Shown: piece by piece, positions 23,426 to 33,421 of the stretch
Layout: the number at the start of each line of letters is the position of its first letter
Numbering within the stretch: position 1 is the first letter of the stretch
Assembly (NCBI RefSeq): GCF_016920785.2
Contig: NW_024609857.1
Coordinates: 71,174,252 to 71,238,251, forward strand
From: Ixodes scapularis
Lineage: Eukaryota > Arthropoda > Arachnida > Ixodida > Ixodidae
DNA: 64,000 nt
Direction: 5' to 3'
Translations under genes and position numbers: made by a program
Notes under the pieces: generated by a model
What the model was told of the DNA's origin: nothing
The model's input: only the letters and a program-made list of their open reading frames with translations
Database searches by the model: none

Positions 23426-23623
23426 TTGAATTTTGTTGATTTCGTTTCTGAAAAAGAATTCCAAGCTGTAGAACCGAACTCAAGCCTTGACCTAAGTAGA
23501 GAGCAAAATGCACGAATAATACAGGCAGGGTTTTTAAATTATTTCGTGATGCGAGATATCAGTCCCAACATCTTTCTCGCACTGCCAACAGAAGAGGACA
23601 CATGCGAAGTAAAGGTCAGTTAA
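23426..23623 (+). other. unassigned 65-codon frame
   Basis: An open frame with ordinary amino-acid composition next to the LINE relic, with no motif or splice evidence. Listed only because it is the sole unexplained frame between two mobile elements. Confidence 0.15.
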
Positions 23624-24745
23624 CTATCTATGCTCACGACAAGGTCTCTTCCAACAGAAATGCGTTTGATTGAATGTCCCTTGAATACATAAACGTTATG
23701 TAATACAGTACCACGTCTGCACAAGGAGAAGACATTTGTTTTCAGTAGGTTCAGTGACAAGCTATTCACTGTACACCACTGAACTATGTGCGAAACACCG
23801 TTCTGTAAAGTTTCGCAGTCGACCAGAGTATGAACATTCATAAAACGCTTAATGTCATCTGCAAACAACAACAACTTGGCATTTTAACCATACGACGCTA
23901 AATCATTTACGAAAATAAGAAACAAAAAGGGGCCTAGAAGAGACCCTTGGGGAACGCCGGAATGGGAAAAAAAAAGTTCTTGAGCGACTATTATTATTCG
24001 AACACGGTTGGGACGACATGATAGGTAACTTTTGAAATTAATTGCACAACTCTGCACAACAACCCTATAAATATCATTTATATAAAAGCAACTCATGGTT
24101 TACTTAAACCGCTTTTGCCATACCAAAATATATACAATCAATTTGACCTCTGTTCATAACAACAGGGGCTGAGAAGTTGAAGAAAAGTGCACAAATTACC
24201 TTCAGCTGACCGTCCCGTCAGGAAACCTTGCCGGGAAGGTTCAAACCTTTGGCGGAAGGAAAATGAATTTGGTCATGCATAACGCGTTGAAACACCTTAG
24301 AAAGTTTAGACAACATGGGGCGATAGCTATTAGTAACAGAAGCGTCACCTCCTTTGAAAATCGCCGCGTTCTTCCAAAGCGATGAAAAACGCCGGGTCTA
24401 AGAGAGGGGTTAAAGATGTGCTTCAATATAGGTAAACCAATTCACCACAACACTTAATAATAAAAGATGGAATGGAGTGAGCCCCAGTAGATAATTTTGG
24501 TTTTAGTTTCTGCTGAGCTTGAGCGATTTTTCGATATCTACTCGAATACGAGACAAACAGTCATGGCAGTTGATTTTAATATTTGTAGACTGAACGGCTT
24601 ATTGAACGGTGGAACAACAATCACTAAAGTAATCCGCAAACATTTCTGCAACATCAGCAGTGTTGGAAACATAGCTATCGGTATAGGAGTTTTCGCATAG
24701 GCAAATAATTTGACTACTATCGCGCTTGTGGTGCTTTGCGAATCT
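23620..24745 (-). pseudogene. LINE reverse transcriptase relic (CR1/Jockey group)
   Basis: Read on the minus strand, order is preserved: a linker with ADVAEMFADYFS (about 24640-24680); a palm/fingers segment similar to P-LWK-A-I...GDAS...YRPM (about 24290-24390); GVPQGSLLGPFLFLIFVNDL (about 23900-23960); the catalytic LLFADDIKRF (about 23845-23875); and NSLSLNLLKTNVF. Stops and frameshifts interrupt it (for example TAA between NDLASYG and NAKLLLF). The endonuclease and ORF1 parts are missing, so it is a fragment. Confidence 0.85.
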
Positions 24746-25094
24746 TGTGGGCACACTGGAGGCTCCACAGCCCAGTTGACCGACAGCGGGGCACCAGGTG
24801 GCAAATTTTCCTCGCGTGGCGGCGGAATCAAGCTGGCCACGCGCACATCGCGCGCGCCGCCTTGATAAGGCGGATCAGAGGCGGCGCTCCGGCAGTCACG
24901 GGCTAAACTGAAGCGCCGGGGGTGCTCGTCAGTTTTCTGTTAGTATTCTTCATCATCTCATTCATGTCTAATTAAGTGTAGTTTCTTGTGTCTGATTCCT
25001 CGCACCGTGCATGCGTCCACGAACACAATTACTCGTTAGGTAGGAGACACTATCGCTTGCAAGCTGCGCTGGAAAGCCAAACCTAGCGAATGTT
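24746..25094. other. No gene recognised
   Basis: GC-rich then AT-rich sequence between two retroelement relics; no feature supported. Confidence 0.4.
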
Positions 25095-26140
25095 TCAAGC
25101 AGGCATTCCCAGATATTTTTGCGAATCTAGCTTTCGCAAAGGAAATAACTCAACACATTTCATGAAGTGGTTGTTTACCACGAACAAGTACTGATTGCCG
25201 CGGTGACTACGTGGGAACGGGCCCATGGCATTACACCAACAAATCTGCCAAGGGCTCTGGCTTGTGATTGTTTGCATAAGACCGGGGGACTGAGCACCAC
25301 CTGGTTTTGCCTTGTGGCACACCGAGCAGCTACGAGAGTATCGGAGCACATCCTGCCTCATGCCTGGGCAGGTAGCAATTCGGGATCACTTTTCGTAAGT
25401 TTTGCTCCCACTGCTGTGTCTTGCCCAGGCAGAGTCATGCATCTATCGAATGAAAAGCTTGCGAAGCTTGCGTAGCTTGCGGGGTATCACTGTCCGGAAC
25501 GCCGAGCCATCCGGATCGTCGTCGGCCTGGGGGATGTAGCGCAGCCGGAGGCTGTCGTCGCTCATCAATTAAGACTCGAACCCCTTGTAACTTGGGCAGT
25601 CGACTGGACCTCTTGCTGTCAGTCAAGCGGACACGTGTTGGCAGAGTCCGCCATACAGTTGCGCCTTGCGAAGCCCCTCGCGGCTCACCGATGTACCCCA
25701 CCGCTAATCTGGGGATCCTCGTGCCGTGGCCGCGACGGTCACCAAGCCTTGGGTATCGTGCGAGTGTTCCCCGGGAAGCGGAGCACAAGAGAGCGCATCA
25801 GAAACTTTGTTGGTGGACTTCAGGATGTACACTATGGAGTAGTCGTACTGTTGTAGCGTAAGCGTCCAACGAGCAAGACGTCCAGCTGGATCCTTAGGTC
25901 CCCTTAGCCATGAGAGCGCTAAGTGATCAGATTGAATCTGGAACGTTGCGCCATCTAGGTGCATATCGAGGCGCTTCAAAGCATGAATAATGGAGAGACA
26001 TCCACGTTCTGCGACACTGTAGTTGCGCTCGGCTGGAGTTATCATGTGACTCGTGAAAGCAACTGGCTGAAGCACATCGTCATACTCCTGCGGCAAGACA
26101 ACACCCAGGCCACCGTAGCTTTCGTATGTCTACAGAACGG
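25095..26140 (-). pseudogene. Ty3/gypsy retrotransposon relic: RNase H and integrase
   Basis: On the minus strand the RNase H domain comes first (26140-25760): YGGLGVVLPQEYDDVLQPVAF, TPAERNYSVAERGCL, FQIQSDHLALSWLRG and VSDALS. After a frameshifted linker, the integrase zinc-binding part SCSVCHKAK and the start of the catalytic core follow (25361-25098): MGPFPRSHRGNQYLFVV, then VELFPLRK. The core residue normally Asp before MGPF is Asn, and several stops occur upstream, so it is inactive. No LTRs, protease or capsid were found nearby. Confidence 0.85.
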
Positions 26141-26943
26141 ACGGCTTGCTGAAGTCTGGGAGCTACGAAAATGCGTATTTGTTTACTATTTTTAGTATTG
26201 AGTGTGTTCCTTCGATGACCAACGACTTTGGTTATCTGTGGTGGTTGTGTCGAAACCATAGAAAACGGCACATGACCACCGAGAAGAGACCTCTAGATGG
26301 GTATGCATTTCGGGCTAGCTGGTAATTCATCGTTTAGAGGTTAAAAGCGCTAAAAACAACGTACAAGTGAAAGACACCAACACCACAGAGCGCTACTCGC
26401 AGCTGAAGTTTATTCATGAACCCCGCAGGGGGCACCTGTGAAAGCAGGTGTTTGGTGACTGGCGTCACTACGGACCCCGAGCCATGCGGGTGCGCCCGCC
26501 CACGTCTGGCTGTGCGTGGCTTTCCCGTGTCCGGGTAAAAGGGCATCCTGGTGGTTGAGCCGAGCCCCGGGTAGGTTTGGACCCTTCGGGGCCCCCCGGC
26601 TGAGGCAATACACTATTTCGGCCCCCGCTTCCCGTAGACGAGTGTCCTGGCTTGGCCCATCCAGGATGATTCAGTCAGTCGCCATTTCTTCTACTATCCT
26701 CTACCTCTTTCCTTTCTCATTCCTCCTTTCTCCTATTCTTTGTTTTCACCTCCTTTGGCGGCTAAGGCTAACCATGGGTGGCAACAGAACTCTCTCTTGA
26801 CTCACACTTGGTTGTATCTTCCTAGTAGCACTGGTAGAGTAACATACTCAGACAAGCCAGACCTGTTATGAGATGTTACCTATCCCCTTGTTGGACTACG
26901 CGGTGGGTGGTGCGCTGCGGATGCCGAAGTTTCTGCCCTTCAA

Positions 26944-28130
26944 ATGGGTTCCAAGCGAAAAACCTCCCCCGATCGGACCTTGAAAAGAGTGCGGACCGAA
27001 GTATTTACCAAAGAGACATCAGCTGCTGCCCAGAATAGCTTCAGCTCTTTCTGGTAATGCACTAAGAACAAAATGGAAAACCACTTGCCAAACCTTCACC
27101 CTTTCTTATTTCAAAAACTTTAGAAAACCTAATTGATAAAAACTTACAAGGAAAGAAACTAGCATTGGCGACTTGCTCGTTGATGTCGAAAACGGAGTGC
27201 AAAGTGTTCTTCTTTTAGACTTAAACAAGATATCGGACTACAAAGTATCTGTCACCCCACATCTCAGCTTGAACAGCTGCCAGAACGTCATCTCAGAGGA
27301 CGACCGGCTGGAGTCTAGTGAAGAAGAAATCTTGGAGGGCCTTTCCGGGCAGGGTGTGGTCGCCGTGCAACGCATCTCTATGCGCAGAAACGGACAGGAC
27401 AGACCCTCGAAGCACTTAGTTATCACTTTTGCCTCCACTGTGCTGCCCGAGAGCATCAAGGCAGGCTATCTTCACTGCAAGGTGCGCCCCTACATACCAA
27501 ACCCGAGAGGATGTTTCAAATGCCAACGATTTGGTCACAGCTCTGTTACCTGTCGTGGGAAAACAACATGTGCAAAGTGCGGAGCTATAGACCATCCAGC
27601 TGACACGTGCGTTGGTACACTTCCCAAGTGTGTCAACTGCTCTGGTGCCCACCCCACCAGCTCTCAAGCCTGTCCGAAGTTTCAGGAAGAAAAGAAAATC
27701 CCAACGGCTAAAGATCAAAGAAAGCCTCACATGCCCTGAGGCAAAAAAACGATTTTCCTTCCTCCAAGAAGGCACTCATGCCGAGGCTGCGGGCACTCAG
27801 TACACTCTTCGTGACTTGGAGTGCTCACCCAGCCCCCCAACCACCAGCGAGGCCTCTGTGGGTTCTCAGTCCAGAGCGGCCCCGCCCAAAGTCCCACGTG
27901 TTAATACGATTTTCCATCGTCCTGGTCCTAAGCCCCGAGTAGTGCTTGACGTCACCCCCTCTCAGAGCAGTTAGGGGTCCACTCCTATTTCACAGAGGGA
28001 GAAGGCCATTGAGGTATCTGCCGATCCGACAGAACCACCTCCACCCGCCAATGGAGGTAGAAAACATACCCCCGGAAAGGGGGAACAAAATAAAAAAAAC
28101 CTCCTCAGGTCACTGCCCCAACGAGTGTAA
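26944..28130 (+). pseudogene. I-clade LINE ORF1 (gag-like, three CCHC knuckles)
   Basis: ORF1 encodes the RNA-binding, nucleocapsid-like protein of the LINE RNP. The likely start is the ATG at 26944 (MGSKRKTSPDRTLKRVRTEV). A TAA near 27058 and a frameshift precede the long frame 27125-27739 with KKLASGDLLVDVENG. The diagnostic part is RPYIPNPRGCFKCQRFGH followed by three knuckles: C-FKC-QRFGHSSVTC, CAKCGAIDHPADTC and CVNCSGAHPTSSQAC (about 27500-27690). A second frameshift near 27700 moves the C-terminal part (LTCPEAKKRFSFLQEG) to another frame, ending at a TAA near 28130. Confidence 0.88.
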
Positions 28131-28184
28131 AATAGCTTGTGTCCACTCACAGCTGTGAACTCATATTTTTGACAATAATTTAAT

Positions 28185-29318
28185 TAACTTGTGATTAGCC
28201 ATCTTAGTTTCACGCAGTGGAACTGTTGGGGTCTCCACAATATAGGTGATGTTCAATGTTTGCTTAATGAGCTATGCCCAATCGCTCTAGCATTACAAAA
28301 GACGTATTTGACGTCCACACATACACAAATTTTACGAAACTACCATCTCTTCCGCAAAGACCGCTTAACTTCTCATTCATCTGGTGTTGTCGCCATTATT
28401 GTTCAGAGTGGAGTGGCATGGTGCCCAGGTCCCCCTTGTTGACACGCCCCTCGCGGCTGTGGCAGCACGAGTTCTTACGGACCGTCTCATTACGGTTGTT
28501 TCACTGTACCTTCCACCACACACACCCGTACACATTCATGACCTTCAGAAGCCTTTAACTCAACTTCCGCAACCTTCTTTTTTTTAATTTTAGGTGATTT
28601 GAATGCTCATCACACCATGTGGGGCAGTGCACGAATTGATTCCAGCGGAGGAGTCATTGAACGGTTTGTATTGTCTTCAAATTTATGTATTTTAAATAAC
28701 AAAGCCTAAACCATTTTTAGTGCTGCGGAAAACTCTTTCACCTGCATTGATTTATCTATTTTATCACCATCATTGCTTCCTTGCTTTTCTTGGAAGGTGT
28801 TAGAGAATCCATTTGGGGGCAGCGACTACTTTGCACTTGTTTTAAGGAGTCTGGTTGATCTCCCCACACTTAAAAAGCGTAAGCCTAGGTTGAAACTTGA
28901 CAAGGCGGACTGGAAACGTTTCAGCCTAGCTACTACACTTGATGCTTCACTATTGGCCACTCTGTCCCCTGATGAGACAACAACATACGTTACACAACAG
29001 ATAGTCAATGCTGCTGAGCACTCTATCCCACGTGCCTCCGGTGATTTGCCAAAAAAGTGCAAGCCATGGTGGAACAAGGATTGTCCAACCACACTTACAA
29101 GACAAAATAGAGCCTAGAATGTCTTCCGTAGGTACCCCACCGTGGAGAACAAAATTTAATTTAGGAGACGAAACGCGCAAGCCCGCTGGACAAGAAAGAA
29201 GGCAAAAAAGACATCTTGGATGAAATATCTCTCTTCTATAAGTAGTTTTGTTACGTTTAAAGAGGGTTCGGATCGTGTACGGAAAATCAAAGGTGACTAC
29301 AGGGCTTTTACCATCCCA
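28185..29318 (+). pseudogene. I-clade LINE ORF2, part 1: AP endonuclease
   Basis: The apurinic-endonuclease domain that nicks target DNA. Recognisable motifs are FTQWNCWGLHN (start), ALALQKTYL (catalytic Glu region, here Lys where LQETYL is usual), GDLNAHHTMWG (about 28595), FTCIDLSIL and GGSDYFALVL near 28815. The invariant SDH His near the end is Tyr here. There are frameshifts near 28435 and 28560 and a stop at about 28706. A linker continues to KKTSWMKYLSSIS and RKIKGDYRAFTI, where the CR1-like LINE interrupts it. Confidence 0.88.
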
Positions 29319-29425
29319 GTATTTATTTATTTATTTATTTATATACCCTCAGGGCACATGGCATTACAGAGGGGAGTGGGAACAATAGTAAACATAATAA
29401 ACAATTGGAACAAAATATACAATAC

Positions 29426-32257
29426 TTAAAGAACAGGGAACATGAAATTGGCAATAGATATACAAAAAAGTGCGTGGTCATTAATTGATGTGAGTGATGC
29501 AGGTAAGCGATTCCAGTCTTTGGAAGTCCTGGGAATAAAAGAGTCATAATAAACGTTAGAGTGGCAAAATGGGACACCGACTTTGTGACGATGATCAAGG
29601 CGTGCTGAAACAAAGTAGGGGGGGATGATTAGTTGGGATTTAAGCTGAGGAATATGGTGATCGATTTTATGAAAAAGACAAATACGAAAGACTGTGCGAC
29701 GATGTGCGAGGCTTGGGAGTAACAAATTATCTTTAATTGATGTAACGCTTTCGGTGCGGTTATAATTAGCGATTATGAAACGTGCAGCTCTGTTCTGAAT
29801 ACCTTCAAGTGAATCAACGAGGTAAAGAGTAGAGGGATCCCAGATGGAAGCTGCATACTCTAGCTTGGACCTAACTAGTGTTTTATAAAGAAATAGTTTT
29901 AATGATGATGGGGCGAGATAAAATTCCGTTTGAGGAAACCAAGTATTCGATTGGCGTTGTTAGTCACACAGTTAATATGAAGTTTCCAGGAAAGGTCAGC
30001 ACTTAAAATAACACCCAGATACTTGTATGAGTTTACAAGTTCTAGGGGTGTGTTATTAATACTATAAGCAAAACTGAAGTTGGCTTTACATGTTATGCGC
30101 ATTATTTTACATTTATTAATATTGAGCTCCATTGACCAGAGTTCACACCACTGTAGTATGGAATCTAGGTCATGTTGCAGTTTTTGTGAGTCAGAGTCAT
30201 TAGATATTACTTGATAAATAGCACAATCGTCAGCAAAAAGTTTAATTGAAGAAGAAACCACCGCATGCAAGTCATTAATATATATTAAAAAGAGTAGAGG
30301 TCCCAGAACCGACCCCTGAGGTACTCCGGAAGAAACTGGTGCAAAGGAGGAGTTAGTACCATTACACGTTACAAATTGTGATCGATTCGTTAGAAACGAT
30401 ACTAGCCAGTTAAACACGTTAGAGTCGATGTTACGTTTACTTAACTTAAGCATTAAAAGTCGGTGGGATACCTTGTCAAAAGCTTTGGCAAAGTCTAGAA
30501 ATATGCAGTCCACCTGAGATCCCTGATCAAGTGCCGAATGAAAGTCGCTGGTGATAGACAAAAATTGCGTTTCACAAGATAAATATTTTCTAAAGCCATG
30601 TTGAGCTGGTGAAAAGAATGAATTAGATTCTAGAAAGTTAACGAGCTGCGTATAGATTATATGTTAAAAAATTTTACAGGGGACGCTGGTTAGTGAGATG
30701 GGTCTATAGTTCATAGGAACGTGCTTATTACCAGATTTGTGCAAGGGAATAACTTTCCCAATTTTCCAGTCGGCTGGTACCAATGAAGTCTCAAGTGATT
30801 GCTGAAAAATATGTGTAAGGATTACGGAAGAGTATTGATTTGTAGCTTTAAGAAATTGAGTTAATCTCATCTATTCCAGTCGCCGAGAATAGCTTAAGAC
30901 AATTGATGATGTTCAGAACACTATCGGGAGAAATGGTGATAGGATCCATTAATGGGAAGGAATCAACATGATAGCTTGGGTTAGCACAGATGGGGGTGCT
31001 AGAAAAAGACCTAATGAACACTTCCTGGAACATTGTAGCGCATAAAGATTCCTCGATCAGAGTTTCGTCTAGTGTTTTAAGTGAAATACATGAGGGTCTA
31101 TCCCGGTGGGACAATACATTTCAGAATTGACGCGGATTATTTTTTAACATAGATGGTGGCAAATTGTGGAGGAAATTGACCTTAGCACTCTGAACTGCGC
31201 TCTTATAACACTGAGCAGCACTGAAGTAATTCTGCCAGCGAACTGGGCAGGACGTGAGCTTGCAAGCTCTAAATAAACGTTTCTTTTTGTTCGATAACCT
31301 CAGAAGCGCCCTGTTGAATCATGGTGACGTAGAATTTACAATTATGGTTTTCAAAGGCATATACTTTTTTGTGAGCGAAATCACCGCTTCCTTGAAAAGC
31401 GTCCAGTTAGTTTCAACAGAGCACTCCGAGACGTTCTTAAAGAAAGCATCTAAAAAGCTGGAAAATTCAACATTAATGGCATCAAAATTGGCTTTGCTAT
31501 AGTCTCTGATAATTTTCTTTTGATTTCTGACACAAGTTGAAGGAATGCACAAGGTAAAATGCAATAACAGTTGGTCACTGAGGCCAGGAAGGTAAGTAAT
31601 TGGACCGATTAGGTTGGGCATAGTAGTAAAAATCAGATCTAAAATGCTTGACTTTGTAGCCGTTACTCTCGTTTTGCTGTGAACTAGTTGAATGAAATGG
31701 AAATCAGAGAGTACACTTAAGAACTTTGCACAGTCTGTGAAAAACGGGTCACAGCAGGGGTCACTCGGTCCCCAAACAATGTTAGGATAATTAAAATCAC
31801 CCATTAAAAGCAGGGGCGTATTTAGAAAACGCGTTGAAATTACATTCAACGCATCATGTAGCTTATCTGTAAAATCAGTAACATAAGCAGGTGGGCGATA
31901 ACAGCATCCTAATACAAACTTTTGATGTTGAATGATCATACACACCCAAATTATCTCTAGAGAACTGTTAATATTTACAACAAAGGACGCAATACTTTTA
32001 AAAACTCCGATTAGAACACCTCCAACCGTTCGCAACTCCATGTCCTGCCGATAAGTAGTGAACTGTTTCAGTCCGAGAAACAACTCTGTGTCTCTAACTT
32101 TGGTGGAGAGCCATGTTTCGGTTAATACAATAATGCTAGCATCGCAAGTGTCTATGACAGAGCTTATATCCCCGCGTTTATTCATTAAGCTTCGTATATT
32201 CGTAAAAAGGATAGACAAGTTTGACAAAGAATCAAGACGGCCACCACCTCTCTGCAA
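29426..32257 (-). pseudogene. CR1-like LINE ORF2: endonuclease and reverse transcriptase
   Basis: The replication protein of the LINE. The endonuclease domain (32257-31322, 312 codons open) has FTNIRSLMNK, VLTETWL, GDFNYPNIVWG and SILDLIF; the catalytic SDH reads SDQ. The reverse transcriptase follows: MNYRPISLTS (about 30690), FLDFAKAFDKVSH, GVPQGSVLGPLLFLIYINDL, then the catalytic LFADDCAIYQ (30215-30245). The C-terminal domain ends with SKDWNRLPASL. Lesions: stop at 31319-31321 (TGA for expected Trp), a stop near 31133, a frameshift near 30860, a stop at 30664-30666 and frameshifts after 29899. It overlaps the end of ORF1. No RNase H, as expected for CR1. Confidence 0.9.
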
Positions 32258-33253
32258 CTGCTAACAGGAACAAGTGCACCCTCCAGGGCAGAATCAGCTG
32301 CATCACGGCGTCTAACACTGCTTGAGTTATGCGGTCGAAGTAATTCTGTGACGTGCCATGCGTTATGGTCATATAGATAGCATTTTTCATTTAGAAATAA
32401 TTTATTATAATTAAGTTTAAAAGTAGTACCGCTCGATTTTCCAAACTCAATAAGCTTCCTTCGCGCCAAACGAGTTGCAAAAGAAAAATCCTCGCTAACA
32501 CTGACGTCCATTGACTCCAATTTCGTCTTTAAAACCATGACTTGCTCTTTTGCCTTGAAAGAAAAAAATTTAACGATGACTGGCCTACATTTACTGATAT
32601 ACTCCGCGACAACTTTTCTCGGCAATGCAGTGGAAGGTACAAGCCCGCGTCCCCTCTCCCATTTTGAGTGTGCGCGGGCTCTCCTCCTCTCCCCGAAAAT
32701 GGGAGAGGAGGGGAGCCTGCGTACACTCAAAATGGGAGAGGGGACGCGGGCCTGTACCTTCCACTGCATTGCCAAGAAGAGTTGTCGCGGAGTATAGTGT
32801 ACTGGCCAAGCCTATGAGCCCTCTCAATGTCGAAAGACAGGTCAGTTTCGCCATCGAAACAGTCAAACAAAGCCATTTTCTTTTTTGTTCAACTTGAGCC
32901 CACGTTTTCGCAGCACTATCAGCGATACCATAAAAAAGGGCGTTGTTTCGCATAGACCTATCTTCAAGTTTATCCGACCGATGACGTAGGGCAGTATTTG
33001 TTTTCCTCTGCTCTCCCATTTCCTTTCGTAGACCTTGTATCTCTTGTTCAAAAGCAGTTGTCTTTTTTTCGACGGATACAAGCCTTGTACTGATTTTTTT
33101 AACCTTTTCTTCAATAGATTTTCTACTTTGCTTTATTTCGTCAACGGAACTGATTAGCGCTGTTTGGCCAGCCTCAAACCCCTGTGACCGGGAATATAGC
33201 TCATTTAATAACCGGAACATTTGTGAAAATTGCTGAGCTTGCTCCGCATTCAT
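32185..33253 (-). pseudogene. CR1-like LINE ORF1 (coiled coil, RRM-like), interrupted by a MITE
   Basis: ORF1 encodes the RNA-binding protein. It begins at the ATG 33253-33251, immediately after the 2A motif (PGP-M). It has a long heptad region of about 100 residues (FRLLNELYSRSQ... to KEMGEQRKTNTAL), then DKLEDRSMRNNALFYGI, FDIERAHRLG, RPVIVKFFSFKAKEQV, SEDFSFATRLARRKL and a C-terminal domain. This order resembles L1-type coiled coil-RRM-CTD ORF1 proteins. A 1-nt frameshift lies near 32890, and the 195-bp MITE sits between HRLGQYT and ISKCRPV. Deleting the MITE and one TA rejoins these in frame. Confidence 0.85.
32600..32794. mobile_element. 195-bp fold-back MITE, copy 2
   Basis: Same palindromic element as 4658-4852, the same length, a few percent different. 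TA repeats flank it (32598-32599, 32795-32796). It inserted in ORF1 of the CR1-like LINE, making it younger than that LINE. The restored host frame demonstrates that the target duplication is TA, not TATA. Confidence 0.93.
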
Positions 33254-33280
33254 GGGACCCGGATTTGTTTCAATATCTCC
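33254..33280 (-). other. 2A ribosome-skipping motif before ORF1
   Basis: On the minus strand codons 33280-33254 read GDIETNPGP, a full match to the 2A consensus D(V/I)ExNPGP, preceded by leucine-rich LFRSLLCC and followed directly by the ORF1 methionine. Such sites make the ribosome skip the Gly-Pro bond and release the upstream leader while continuing translation. 2A motifs at the N-terminus of ORF1 are known for some CR1-group and trypanosome LINEs. Activity here is inferred from the motif only. Confidence 0.88.
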
Positions 33281-33421
33281 ACAACAGAGCAGTGATCTAA
33301 ACAAGCCCACACACGCTTGACTATAACGCGGCAAACAAAACAGACAGTGTGGGCGGGGCAGCAGCAGCAAAAAACGGTCGTCGGACCGGTAACAATGACT
33401 GTCGTCAAGTGCGGGACGTAC
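33281..33421 (-). other. leader between monomer array and 2A
   Basis: On the minus strand the last monomer ends at TTTGTGCAG and a unique sequence begins GTACGTCCCGCAC at 33421. In the ORF1 frame it encodes a short hydrophobic, cysteine-rich leader (FLLLLPRPHCLFCLPRY, then LFRSLLCC) ending in the 2A motif. Leader and monomers share one open frame with ORF1. A methionine inside the last partial monomer (MRNRLSF) could start a ~67-residue leader peptide. Confidence 0.7.

Noticed and set aside
32598..32796. TATA as the MITE target duplication
   Set aside because: With TATA restored the LINE ORF1 goes out of frame; with TA it reads HRLGQYTISKCRPV.
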